Below are positions 11,113 through 22,264 of a DNA stretch of 64,000 bases, piece after piece. The stretch lies in NCBI GenBank assembly GCA_948474755.1, contig CAOLHI010002121.1, positions 124,001 to 188,000 of the forward strand, in the 5' to 3' direction. The DNA comes from Ctenosaura bakeri. Taxonomy: Eukaryota > Chordata > Lepidosauria > Squamata > Iguanidae. The translations under genes were made by a program, and so were the position numbers. The notes beneath the pieces were generated by a model. The model was not told the origin of the DNA, did no database searches, and worked only from the letters and a program-made list of their open reading frames with translations. Within the stretch, counting starts at the first letter, position 1; each line of letters starts with the position of its first letter.

Positions 11113-11285
11113 TCCGCACTGCACTCTTATAGCGCGATGATTCCACTTTCAACATCCTATGGAATCCTGGGGTTTGCCGTTTCGGGAGGGGCCGACCAGC
11201 CCCTCCCGAAACGGCAAACTCCAGGATACCATAGGATGTTGAAAGTGGAATCATCGCGCTATAAGAGTGTAGCGCGGAAAAGGCC
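11113..11285. mobile_element. Palindromic (foldback) MITE, copy 1, intact hairpin
   Basis: Two arms of about 72 bp (11122-11194 and 11200-11272) are near-perfect reverse complements around the centre GGGGCCGACCAGCCCC. Each arm contains TATAGCGCGATGATTCCAC and TTTCAACATCC. A single strand would fold into a very long hairpin. The same arm sequence occurs at 11925, 12530, 22939, 27113, 42536 and 49222. It encodes nothing. Confidence 0.9.
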
Positions 11286-11830
11286 CAAGAGAAGGCAGAT
11301 TTCTGGAGCGGCGGGGGAGAAGGTGGTGGTGGTGGTGGTGGAAGTTGAGAAAAGGCTGAGTTAGCTTGCCCCCCTCCACCAAGAAATAGAAGCATTCTTA
11401 TTCTAATCTGTATTCTAATAATTATTCTAATAATAATTCTTATTCTAATCCTCTTCCAAGGGAGAACTAGAAAGCAAAACAGAGCGAAACTGGGGATTGT
11501 GGGAGCTGAAGTTAAAAAAAAAGTTGTTTGAGGCAGGTTTTTTTAAAAAATTGAAAGTTTTCAAATATACTGAAATTCTGCAAATGCACAACAAGATAAT
11601 AGGAAAAGAAGAAAGGCATTAAAAGGTAAAGAGTAAGATTCAAGAAAAAAGATGATTTCCAATCTTCCAAGGGCATATAACGATGAGTTATTTCAAACCT
11701 CTCTAAAGAAAAATCAGCAGTTCTCTTCTTACTATCTCCTATTGCATTATTTTTCAACAGGCTAAAATATCTTCCTTTGACTCCCTTGGGGACCTGTGAA
11801 TTCCCAAAAGAGATGTTTCCTCCCAAGCTT
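11286..11830. repeat. Duplicated flank, paralogous to 29095-29660
   Basis: Aligns in order with 29095-29660: GAGAAGGTGGTGGT, AAGAAATAGAAG, CCTCTTCCAAGGGAGAA, AAAAAAGTTGTTTG and AAAAAAGATGA blocks. The match begins before 11113 (GTGGACTAGGAGACTGTTGA versus GTGGACTAAGAGACTGTTGA) and is interrupted here only by the foldback MITE, which is absent from the paralogue, so the MITE came after the duplication. Confidence 0.85.
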
Positions 11831-11924
11831 GGCTTTGCATTGGATTACAACACCCAGAATCCCAAACTGGTATTGCTGGGAATTCTGGGATTTGTTGCCT
11901 TCAAAAATGAGTCTAAGCTCATTA

Positions 11925-12118
11925 CCACACTATACTGTTATAGTGCTATTATTCCACTTTCAACCTCTTGTGGAATTCTGGGATTTGTAGTTCCCTGAGG
12001 CCAAAGAGTTCTCTGGCTGAGAGTTCTAAATGCCCTTCCCTCAACTGCAAACCCCAGGATTCCACAGATTGTTGAAAGTGGAATAATAGCACTATAACAG
12101 TGTGGTGCAGAAATGGCC
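11925..12118. mobile_element. Palindromic MITE, copy 2, diverged
   Basis: Arms containing GCTATTATTCCACTTTCAAC and GTTGAAAGTGGAATAATAGC flank a longer diverged centre. The outer ends read ACCACACTATACTGTTATAG and CTATAACAGTGTGGTGC. Same family as copy 1. Confidence 0.8.
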
Positions 12119-12254
12119 TAACTTTTTATTTTTTACCTCCTCCCAAACTCTGCTTTGGATTGTGCTGCAAATCCCCAGAGTTCCCCAGCTACCCTGGCAG
12201 GGAATTCTTCTGGATTTGTAGTCCTTAAAATGATTTCTCTCAAAGCTTTGCTAG

Positions 12255-12425
12255 AGAGCAAGCATGGTGTATTGCTTTTGAGTTTTGGACTGGGACTCTG
12301 GAGAGCAGAGTTCAAATCCCCGCTTGGCCATGGAAGCCCATTTTGGCCAGGGCACATTTTTTTCTCTCAGCCTGCAGAGAAAGGCAAAGGCACCCCAATC
12401 CTATTTTGAAGAAAACTGGCTGAGA
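12255..12425 (+). repeat. tRNA-derived SINE fragment
   Basis: Blocks TGGACTGGGACTCTGGAGA, GTTCAAATCCCCGCTTGGCC, TCTCAGCCTGCAGAGAAAGG and AAACTGGCTGAGAAAACC match the SINE family seen in minus orientation at 6178. The tail is missing. Confidence 0.8.
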
Positions 12426-12432
12426 AAACCTT

Positions 12433-12685
12433 GTATTAGGGTCACAGAATCAGAGCTGGAAGAGACCCCCAAGGGCCATCCAGTCCAACCCCCTTCTGCC
12501 AGGCAGGAATACACAATCAAAGGCCAGTCGGCCGCTCCCAAAACTGCAAACCCCAAGATTCCAGAGGATGTTGAAAGTGGAATCATTGCGCTATAACAGG
12601 CTAGTGCGGAAGTGGCCAAAGTGTTCCCAACAAATGGCCATCCAGTCATCCTTAATGGAGACTCCACCATACAGGAGGAACGCAA
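12433..12685 (-). mobile_element. CR1 3' end split by half a palindromic MITE
   Basis: The minus-strand CR1 3' end (GGAAGAGACCCCCAAGGGCC, CCAGTCCAACCCCC on the plus strand) runs to about 12528. It resumes at about 12628 (AATGGCCATCCAGTCATCC, GGAGACTCCACCATAC). The intervening 12530-12618 is one arm of the foldback MITE (GATGTTGAAAGTGGAATCAT). The MITE therefore inserted into an existing CR1 copy. Confidence 0.75.
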
Positions 12686-13514
12686 AAGGTGCCTTTATCA
12701 GCCCCACTGGTTTGCCCCCCTTCCAAGGATCCACTGGTAGGTGAACTCGCCTTGTTGGTGCCTTGGCTGCTGGCAATCCAACAAGGTTGGAGCTGGGCAT
12801 TTCCTCCTGGGTGGCCCCGCCAACATGGTAATGAGAGTGAGATTTGTCAGCGTGGTCCAAATTAGCAAAGCAACAGAGCAAGAAGTGAAGAAAAAGCGGC
12901 ATTTATTTCTGCAGCAGAAATAGGACAATACCTTGGGAAGATCCAAAGTGAGACCAACAACTCCTCTGCCTGCCTGATATATCCTGTATATTGGCAACAA
13001 ACATTCAAGAGACTATTAACACCTAGCTCAAAGCACATCCCGTCTGCCTGTCATCTTTTAAGGATCCAAGTCTGTCCTGGAGACGAGTGCTTTTTGTTCT
13101 TAATATTTCCAGATAGCAGTGTGGAACTTAGCTAACAGGAATGTGGTCTTTACTTTCCTCCTAAACAGATCCCTAAACAAGATAGGTAATTAACGGTTGT
13201 AAATCAAGGAGGAAGCTCTTTTCCTTCAGTTACCTGTTAAAACACAAGACCTGGCCAAGGCTCACAATCAAACTCACTTGACCCTCTCACTTCTAAGGAA
13301 TGGTCATTTCAAGACCTCTGAGTTCAGAATTTTTTAACTTTGATAGAGTATTATATGATCACAACTGGGGATTCTGGGAGTTGTTGGCCTCATTAATGGG
13401 ACCTCCTCCAAAGCTCTGCTCTGGATCGGGCTGCAAATCCTGGGGTTCCCCAACTACCGTGACTGGGGATTCTGGGAGTTGTAGTCCTTAAAATGATTTC
13501 TCTGAAAGCTTTGC
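12686..13514. other. Nothing recognised
   Basis: No domain-bearing frame or clear repeat family. A direct repeat of a GGGGATTCTGGGAGTTGT phrase occurs near 13366 and 13463; this is the ZNF143-like phrase also found next to the unit B and C promoters. Confidence 0.4.
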
Positions 13515-13655
13515 TTGAAAGTGAGCATGGGGTAGTGCCTTGAATTTTGAACTAGGATTCAAATCCCCACTCAGCCATGAAAACAACCTTGGGCAAAGCA
13601 CATTTCTTTCCTCAGGCTCAAAGGAAGGCAAAGAAGCAAGCTTGCTTTTAAAAAA
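13515..13655 (+). repeat. tRNA-derived SINE fragment
   Basis: Blocks GAGCATGGGGTAGTGCCTTG, GGATTCAAATCCCCACTCAG and TTTCCTCAGGCTCAAAGG match the SINE family at 6178. Ends at an A run. Confidence 0.75.
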
Positions 13656-13669
13656 AAAAAATGTAATAG

Positions 13670-14215
13670 GGTCAAGGGATCACAGAGTTGGAAGAGACAT
13701 TGAGGGCCATCTAGTCCAACCCCCTTCTGCCATGCAGGAATACACAACAAAACACTCAAAACAGATGGCCATTCAGCCTGTTTAAAAACCTCCAAAGGAG
13801 ACTCCACTACACTGCAAGGCAGCGTATTCCATTGTGGATGTGTCAGGAAGTCCTTCCTAATGTTTAGATGGAATCTCTTTTCCTGTGGTTTGAAGCCATT
13901 AATCTGTGCCCTAGTCTCCTGAGCTGCAGAAAACAGGCTTGCTCCATCCTCCAGATGCAATACCTTAGATATTTAAACATGGCTATCATGCCACCTCTCA
14001 ACCTTCTCTTCTGCAGGCTAAACACACCCAGCTCTCTAATTTGCTCCTCATTGGGCATGGTTTCTAGGCCTTTTACTATTTTGGTCACCTTCACATGGAC
14101 ATGTTCTAGTCAATATCCTTCTTGAACTGTGGTGCCCAGAACTGGACACAATATGCCAGGTGGGGTCTGACCAAAGCAGAATAGAGTGGTACTATTACTT
14201 CCCTAGAACTTCCTA
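13670..14215 (-). mobile_element. CR1 LINE 3' portion, minus strand
   Basis: Reverse-strand translation shows CR1 C-terminal blocks in pieces: MIAMFKYLRYC, GLETMPNEEQIRELG and EKRFHLNIRKDFL. The plus-strand start TCACAGAGTTGGAAGAGAC is the inverted CR1 3' end. Several frame breaks. Confidence 0.85.
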
Positions 14216-15330
14216 TTGATGCAGCCTAGAATCACATTGTCTGTTTACAGTTGCCATAAGTTGGAAATAACTTAAATCCACAAGTGCCATACCCCTGTAA
14301 GGGTTTACAGGGCCAACCCAGAAGCATAAAAAGATTTGCAAGCTTTCCAACCTTTGCTGGCTTCTTCATCAGTCAAGGCATTAAAAATCATAAAGGAGGA
14401 AAATGGTGACCATGTTAGAGTCACAGGTCTACATTCTGTTTTGAGATGTTGTCCATTAAAATGGTAGTGAGGGGTTTCAATGAAGGCAGATGCCACTGCC
14501 TTTATTGGCCTGTAAGAACTGCATACAAAGAGCAATAAAAGACAGATAATAAAATTTCAACTGCCATTAGCAACAGAAAAGTAACTTGTGTGGAGACCCA
14601 GATGTCCCTGTCCTGTGTGAAGCTAGCTGCTCCTTTCTTAGGCAGAAAACATTGTAAGGAGTTTCTTTACAGTTACATCTGGAAAAAACTTTTAGGTACC
14701 AGATAGTACTATTCAGTGCTCGATAACCTGCCAAATTGTAGTCCCAAACTATCATTCAGTGAAAGAGTTCTACCTTTTCTGGAGGCTGAAGAACACAGCA
14801 ATTGAATAGGTTAGAAGAATACAATTTAAAACTAGTCAAAGCAGTTTAAAACATTAAACCATGCAGTGTCGCAGAATATTTACAAAAGCAATTAGGCCTC
14901 AAAAGCTGCAGGGAAAAGCCATAGTTATTTAATAATTAAAATATTCCTACCCTGCCCTATATCAAAAAGATCTTAGGGCAGCTTACAAATAAAATTAAAG
15001 CCATTCAAAACAATAAAAAATAATGTAAATAAGCTAAAAACATATTAAACGTAATTAATGAGTGAAAATGCATTTTAAAGACTTAAAAGCTTAAATCACG
15101 GTTTAATACTTCATGGATTGGCATGTCTTTGTACTTGGTGCTGGAACGACAGCAGTATCGACAACAATCAGAGCACCAGAGCGAGATTATTCCATAAACT
15201 GGGTGCCACAGCTAAGAAAGCCCTGCTCCCACAACCTCACATATTGTTCTGTCCAGTGTGATGGGACACATAGGAGACTCCTCCAACAGACTTCAGATGA
15301 GGAAGCAGAGAAAACATACAGCTGCATATA

Positions 15331-15648
15331 CAGTTGGCCCTCTGCCTTTGCAGGTTTGACTTTCACAGATTTGATTATTTGCGAGTTTCTCTAGCCCCTG
15401 CCCCCGTCCCACCTCAGGTGCTTCTTTTCGAGGGAAACCTTCCCTCTTGGCAGCTCTGATCAGCTGTGCAGTCATACAAAACCTGCCTCTGGTTCTCCTC
15501 CTCCTCTCCCAACCACAGCCTGGCCAGCTAAGGAGCTCTCCCCATCATATCTCAGCCCCCTTCCCACAAACACATAGACATTTTGATATTTGCAATTTCC
15601 CCCACTTTTGTGAGGTTCCTATGACCCAGCAAATGGGGGGGGCAACTG
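15331..15648 (+). mobile_element. Tigger-like MITE, copy 3, with TA duplication
   Basis: Begins CAGTTGGCCCTC and ends GGGGGGGCAACTG, flanked by TA at 15329-15330 and 15649-15650. The TA target and the ends are those expected of Tc1/mariner Tigger-type elements. The unit D paralogue (around 51245) lacks it at this exact place, so it inserted after the split. Confidence 0.85.
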
Positions 15649-16207
15649 TACTTTTCATCAGAATGAAATGCTCTGAAGAAGTGGAGCAGATGCTTATTGT
15701 GACACGTTGGTTTACATCATGACCAGGCTCTGCTTCCATGCACTGTCCACGGGTTTCAGATGTTGGCCAAGAAATGTGAGGGCCTCACCCTTGGCATACT
15801 AGAAGGGGTAGGCTTTTAAATTCAATAATCTATTTTTATCTCACATTTCTCTGAGTTAGCAGCCCTACGAACTGGCAAGTTATTATGCATTCACTTCATT
15901 GGATGGGTCAGTGAAGGCATAGAAGATTAATGAATAGAGGACATAGAGGAGATCCTCACACAGATGAGTTTCTAAATGATTTAGTGCTTCTTGTGTGGTT
16001 TTGAAGTAAAAATTGTCCAGACATTGGGCCCATTTTTATTTTTATTTTAAATGGGTGGGGCTCTTGGAATTGTCGGGGGGCTTCAGAGGTCACAAAAGTA
16101 GACCCTGGGACCTGCATGCAGTCCATGGCTGAACTTTCCCCACCCCTATTGTACTGCAGCACTCATCAACTCTAGCCAGCACACTTCACAGTGAAAGATG
16201 TTGTGAA

Positions 16208-16213
16208 TTTATT
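16208..16213 (-). promoter_or_regulatory. Candidate poly(A) signal of unit B
   Basis: AATAAA on the minus strand, 405 bp past the stop codon, in a block (TGTGAATTTATTCA on the plus strand) that is conserved in unit D at 52675-52680. The homologous hexamer in unit C reads AATACA. No transcript evidence is available. Confidence 0.45.
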
Positions 16214-16617
16214 CATCTGAATACATCTTATTCTCTTTCCATCTTACATGTTATCCTCCCTCTCAGATTACACAATTACTAAAATCATCACCAAAACTAA
16301 ATCAAATGATAAAGTCTTCATTACACTAATCAATAAATATTTCAACAGTTTAAGAGGCAACTTTGAATAGATGCGTCTTCACATCATAACTAAAGTGAAA
16401 GTAAGACCTGATTGCATTTCTGAAGAGACTTGAGTACAGGAACAACCCTGATCTAAAATTTTATATGGGTCAACCCCAGGTTGAATTTTTTAATGTAAGC
16501 AAAACTGTGAACTCCTTCTGGATCTTCTTCCACAGCATAAGCACAGACACATTTCTTCACTGTGGAGATTTTTTCATTGTTCATCAGACTTGCTCCTGGT
16601 AGAAAGTCTTTAGACAT

Positions 16618-18206
16618 TTATATGGCTTCACCCCGGTGTGATTTCTTCTTATGCATGGAAAGTTGAGAACTGCACCGGAAAGTGCTTCCACATTTGGAGC
16701 ATTTATATGGTTTTTCTCCTGTGTGAATTCTTTGGTGAGAAGTAAGACTGATGGTGCGACTAAATCTCTTTCCACACTGGGAGCATTTATATGGTCTCTC
16801 CCCAGTGTGAATTATTTGATGAGAGCAAAGATCTGAACTGCTTCTGAAACTTTTTCCACACTCAGGGCAACCATATGGTTTCTCTTCTGTGTGGATTCTA
16901 CGATGCCTTGTAAGGTTTCTGCTCTCAGCGAAGCTCTTTCCACACTCAGAGCATATATATGGTTTCTCCCCTGTGTGGATTCTGTTATGTTTTGTAAGAG
17001 ATGAGCTGTCACCAAAACTCTTTCCACACTCAGGACAGCCATATGGTTTCTCCTCTGTGTGGATTCTGCGATGCCTTGTGAGGTTTCTGCTCTCAGTGAA
17101 GCCCTTTCCACATTCAGAGCATATATATGGTTTCTCCCCAGTGTGGATTCTATTATGTTTCATAAGGCCTGAACTGTCACAGAAACACTTTCCACACTCT
17201 GGGCACTGAAATGGTTTTTCTCCTGTGTGAATTCTTTGATGTAAAAGGAGTTTTGAATTGCAGGTGAAGGCCTTTCCACATTCCAAGCATGTATACGGAT
17301 TCCCTTCTGTGTGGATTTTTTTGTGTAAGTTGAGTTGTGCCTTGCACCTGAAACCTGTGCCACACTCTGAGCATCCATAAGGCTTCTCTCCCGTGTGAAC
17401 TCTTTGATGTACACGAAGCACAGAACTACACCTGAAGCTCCTTCCACATTCAGAGCATTTATACTCAGAGCATTTATACAGCTTTTTTCCAGTGTGGATT
17501 CTTTGGTGAGAAGTAAGGCTTGTGTAGTGACTGAATCTCTTCTCACACTCTGAGCATTTATATGGCTTCTCTCCAGTGTGGATCCTCCGATGAGAGCAGA
17601 GCTCTGAACCACGTGTGAAACCCTTTCCACATTCAGAGCAGGAATATGGTTTCTCTTCCCTGTGGATTCTGCGATGCCGTTTAAGATTTGTGCTGTCATT
17701 GAAGCACCTTCCACATTCTGGGCATGTATATGGTTTCTCCCCTGTGTGGGTCCTCTTATGTATTCTAAATGCTGATCCATGAGTGAATCTCTTTCCACAT
17801 TCCAGACACTGATATGGTTTCTCTCCTGTGTGGATTCTTTGATGTAAACGGAGTTTTGAACTGCAGGTGAAAGGCTTTCCACATTCCAAACATTTATATG
17901 GGTTCTCTTCCATGTGGATCATTTCATGCAATGTGAACTGAGTACTGCAGCTGAAGCACATCCCACACTCTAAGCATTTGTATGATTTCTCTTCCATATG
18001 GATTGTCTGGTTTGTGCTAAGGCTTGATCTACTAGGTGTTGGATGCTGAGGGAACACATTCGATTTGTTTCCGGTGTGATATTCTTCTAGCATTGTAAGA
18101 TTATGAAAGTCCGCCCCTTCTGAAGCAATACATTTCTTTCCCTCCTTCTGTTCCAGTCCTGTTTGTTTCCTTTCATCTTCAATATTGTCATTGTTTCTCC
18201 AATCAC
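16618..18206 (-). CDS. Unit B zinc-finger exon, 16 C2H2 fingers
   Basis: The last coding exon. The acceptor is ...CCAATAG|GTGATTGG at 18206 (phase 1), and the frame is open to a stop at 16618. About 100 residues without complete fingers ([12 protein letters not shown]..., [15 protein letters not shown]) precede 16 tandem C2H2 fingers of the form C-x2-C-x12-H-x3-H with TGEKP-type linkers; the last uses H-x4-H. Helix residues (-1,2,3,6) in order: CTQL, CSKL, HSAI, DTNR, RSES, HTSS, CSVV, CAQL, CSKL, DSGK, ERNR, DSSK, ERNR, SSDS, RISS, CSQM. Fingers 10-11 and 12-13 are a recent two-finger duplication. Predicted role: sequence-specific nuclear DNA binding. Joined to its four upstream exons it gives about 755 codons. 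Orthology to a named gene cannot be assigned. Confidence 0.92.
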
Positions 18207-18214
18207 CTATTGGA

Positions 18215-18242
18215 CGAGAGAGAGAGAGAGAGAGAGAGAGAG
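18215..18242. repeat. (GA)n beside the unit B finger-exon acceptor
   Basis: On the gene strand this is a (TC)n run ending 9 nt from the acceptor, so it also acts as the polypyrimidine tract. The same arrangement is kept in C (about 33698-33730) and D (54848-54873). Confidence 0.9.
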
Positions 18243-18784
18243 CAGATGACACAAAAAGTGATTCCACGCTGGAAGAGGAAGTTCTTTTAAAACAAAGTAG
18301 GATGTAGCAGACTGCAAAGAGCAAACTTCATTCAAGTACTAAACAGCCTCTGTATATAGGCATCAACTATAACCCATGTGACATAGCATCCAGACTACAT
18401 TAGGATGTTTGGTACATATACTTTGGGCACCATATTAGGAAAATGGCAGGATATGAATCAAATCAATCTATCCCCGAATTGAATCTTTACCACCTGCAAA
18501 TGAAAGAAATGCAACAAAATGACCTTCAATAGAAACCATGCCAGGCAGAGTTGGGAAAAGTGTGATCCATGAAACACATTCAGCACCAAGGCCATTTTGA
18601 TCCCCCAAGATGTGTATGTGGTCGTGGGGACAATTGTCCCATTTTGGGGCAGTCTACCCAGTAGACAGTACTAGTCAAGATGGGCCAATGGCATCTATCT
18701 GTTGACATGCCCTATAAAGCTTGTTGTCACATAGATATTTCCTTCACAATTCAGGTGTTCATCATGCTAGTCACTTCTTTCTCC

Positions 18785-18930
18785 TTCTTTGGAAATTTTT
18801 TAACAGAGGCTAGATGTCCATCTGTTGCTTAATGCTTTGACTGTGTTTTTCTACACGGCACAATGGGGTTGGACTCAATGGCCACTGTGGTCTTTTCCAG
18901 CTCTATGATTCTACAGTTCTTTGATTCTAT
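18785..18930 (+). mobile_element. CR1 3'-end fragment
   Basis: TTTTTTAACAGAGGCTAGAT, GGTTGGACTCAATGGCC and TTCCAGCTCTATGATTCTAC are CR1 3'-terminal blocks. Fragments of the same insertion occupy the matching intron in C (34305) and D (57245). Confidence 0.85.
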
Positions 18931-19146
18931 GACTGTGGCTGTGATTGTAACTGTGAAATTGACTGTTTCAAGACTAATAAATACTCTTAAAAAATTGAAA
19001 GCTAAGGGTGCCACGCACCTGAGCTTGTAAGACCTGAGCAGGACTGTGAATATCAGGGTGATCTGAGGGTCTCAAATTCATAGACTCCTCACGTAAGTCA
19101 AAGTGGCAAACAGATGGCAAATAACAACAACAACAGCTGTCAGTCA

Positions 19147-19870
<724 letters not shown>

Positions 19871-20187
19871 CCAAAAGACAGGTTCCTAAAATGTCTAGGT
19901 ACCAAAGCCAGAAAACAATGAAGACCTATAAAGTAGCAATGAAATCAATGGGAAAGCTTGGGTCTGATCCAGCACGAGTCCCCTGATGTACTTCTGTACT
20001 TCTCACAGATTGTGCAACAATCCAAAAAGACAGTACAGGAGTGATGTGTAGATGTATATCTTCAGGATCCAAAGCTGGCTTTATTGAGCGGAAGAGGCTG
20101 GATCCATTTAGGCACAGGAAAACATCTGGAGCCCACAGGCACCTCAGATGGATCACCTGACCTTCATTTCAATCAGGCTTCTCTTAC

Positions 20188-20276
20188 CTGTTCTGACAAC
20201 CATGTAGTAAATGATTCCACTCTATCATGAAGAGGAGGAGGAGGCCTGATGCAAATTGTCTGGATTGTTTCTCCAC
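20188..20276 (-). CDS. Unit B short conserved exon of unknown role
   Basis: An 89-nt exon with acceptor TCCTCATAG (20276, phase 1) and donor GAACAG|GTAAGAG (20188, phase 0). It supplies 30 residues between the linker and KRAB exons: GETIQTICIRPPPPLHDRV then ESFTTWLSEQ. The core TICIRPP-(P/R)-LHD-x-VESFT is kept in C and D, while the last five residues vary. B has one extra Pro codon. I do not recognise a named domain. A Pro-rich turn followed by an amphipathic segment suggests a short interaction motif, which is speculation. Confidence 0.82.
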
Positions 20277-20882
20277 CTATGAGGAAGATCAGAGGAGAAA
20301 GGAGAATATATTTGATCCTGTTAGTATGAAGCAGTTGTGGCTGGCGGCTCCTGCCCATCTGCTCTGGGCTTTACTCTGAACATTAAAGGCACTGAACCCT
20401 ATCCCTAAAACAGGTTCAGAAGCTCAGAGAGCTTCTTTATAGTTTAGCCTAGAGACCCAGAATGGACACACACACAAAAGCTGTCAGCCATCACTGATGA
20501 GAAGCGGAAGCCAGAAATCATCTACATTTGTCTCAGAAAGTAACTGCATGAGAGCAACTGAGGAACCAGAATCAGAAAAAAAAATAAGATGTGGAAAATT
20601 TATTAAAACCTCTCAGCAGTAAGGTAGACAGTGAACGTGAATAGTCTGGAGAGATAGCCTTATATATGAGAGAGAACCAAGATAGCATAAAATTGCTTAC
20701 CTGTGTCTATCAGATAAGACAGGACAGAGGTGCTCCTGATCAATGGAAAGCCAGGTCAGGGAATGGGGACTCCACCCGCGCTGGATGGGTCACCCTACCC
20801 CGCATTCAGGCTTGCAGCTTGCATGTCCTCCAGGACTCAACTCTGAGCCTGAATGCCCAGATTTCAGGAGTACATTTGCACA

Positions 20883-21170
20883 GTTAAAACATGTGCAACA
20901 GCTGTGCCTGTTTCTTGTGATGTTAGATCTGCCCATCATAACAGACACCTTGATTACATTTCAGTTGGACTGCAGTAATGAACTCTATGTGGGACTGCCT
21001 TTGGAAAGTGTTCTGAAGCTTCAGCAGGTTCAAAATGCAGCAACCAGATGCTGACCAGGGTAAGTTATAAGGAGAACATAATTCCCCTTTTAAAACAGCT
21101 TCTCTGGCTACCAGTTTGTTTCCAGGTGCAAAGTTCATGATCTATAAAGTCTTTTATCTCCAGAGTTACC
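20883..21170 (+). mobile_element. L2/CR1-type LINE fragment
   Basis: Translation gives LDLPIITDTLI, LDCSNELYVGLPLESVLKL and QVQNAAT, the C-terminal reverse-transcriptase blocks of L2-type LINEs (usually SRLDYCNALY-GLP and LQ-VQNAAAR). The same fragment lies in the matching intron of unit C (36297-36540), so the insertion predates the B-C split. Confidence 0.8.
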
Positions 21171-22140
21171 TGGTGATTGTCCTGACAATGACCTGGCTAT
21201 GCCTAGAAGGAATCTCTGACCTACTTTGCAGCACACATGTTCAGCCAGTGTTTTCCTCTGCCCAGATTGTGTGCTGTATGTTTTTCCTTTTCTGTCCAGA
21301 ATCTTAAGCATTTCCTTTTACAGCCCAGGAGCAGGATCATGGAGTTTCCAGTAAGAGCAATAATAGGCTGATGGGCTGCACAATTCCTATGCTAGTCTAA
21401 AAGTAACCAGTCAGAACCGTGTACCTGCAAAGACTGGGACAAAACGGTTAGACCCCAAAGGCCTGAATGAAGCTGGCGTAGCTGTAAATCAGGCCTTGGA
21501 AAGGAAGCTGTTCCACCACTGGGATGCAAAAAAGGCCCTGATCCCACATCCTGACACAAAAACTTTTGAAAGCCCCAGGCAGTATGGCAGCTGAATGTCT
21601 AAAATGTTAGGCAACTAGGGGATTAGGGAGCATTAGCTCACCAGGAAACCTTGGAGGCCCATAGCTCCCATACTGGAAAAGAAATTAAAAATGTCCCGAA
21701 TGCCCCTCAGCCTCTTCTAGGGGGAGTAGGGGGCACTTTTGCTATGTTTTTAGGCCTTGTCCAAGCTAGCGTAGGCTCAGGAGAGGCTTTTCTTAACAAC
21801 AGAAAGTTGTAATTTTACTTCTTGTTTTTAAAAAAGGCTTCTATGGGGTCTAATGTGAGTGAGAAGGCCCCAAAACATGCCAAAAGGCCCTTGATGCCCC
21901 ACAGAGTAGGTAAGTGGGGATCTTGGGGGAAGCAAAAGAATTTGACCAAAAAAGAAATTGGCAAAAACCCAACCCTGTTCTAAAACACTAAAATTACCAA
22001 TATGTGGAGAACAACTTCTATAAAGTCTTGAAGCAGCATCCCTGTCTCATGTCAGAACTAGAGGAGAGAGGGCGGATGAGGTTTTTGCCCAGAAATTTGG
22101 AAAACGCAAAAGACTAGGATAAAAACTGAAACAGGATTCC

Positions 22141-22264
22141 CTGGGGAGGTGATTATCACACTACCCTTGTGTTCGTTTTCCTTGAATGACAGCTTCTCTG
22201 CAGAATCCAGTGAAGTCACTGCTCTCTTGTAAGATGCTTTGGCCTCTTCTGTTTGCTTCTTTTC
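22141..22264 (-). CDS. Unit B linker exon with damaged splice donor
   Basis: Homologous to the 124-nt exons at 37181-37304 and 61050-61173. The acceptor ATTGTAG (22264) is good, phase 0 to 1. It encodes EKKQTEEAKASYKRAV, TSLDSAEKLSFKENEHKG and SVIITSP. At the expected donor, C and D read CAG|GTAAGG but B reads CAG|GGAATC, with the four bases of the donor missing. An in-phase alternative, CACAAGG|GTAGTG, lies 24 nt upstream (exon end 22165) and would drop eight codons without a frame change. Without its use the exon would be skipped, which breaks the frame (124 nt). The role of this Lys-rich segment is unknown. Confidence 0.75.

Larger units (their letters stand above)
14216..16617. repeat. 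Unit B 3' flank, shared with units C and D
   Basis: Collinear with 29941-31547 (C) and 48226-53088 (D). Shared landmarks are TGAGATGTTGTCC, CAATAAAAGACAGATAATAA, the GTTTAAATCACGG stretch, ACGACAGCAGTATCGACAAC, and the CATCAACTCTAGCCAGCACA stretch near 16165. It lies downstream of the finger exon, so it includes the 3' UTR. Apart from the Tigger-like MITE at 15331, no gene is seen. Confidence 0.85.

Noticed and set aside
16889..17209. Plus-strand open frame opposite the fingers
   Set aside because: Mirror frame of the C2H2 repeat; its periodic FPHS and SPVW phrases are the complement of finger and linker codons.
17160..17882. 240-codon alternative minus-strand frame in the unit B finger exon
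   Set aside because: Out-of-frame reading of the finger repeats (repeated ESTQERNHI phrases). The finger frame has the domains and splice phase.
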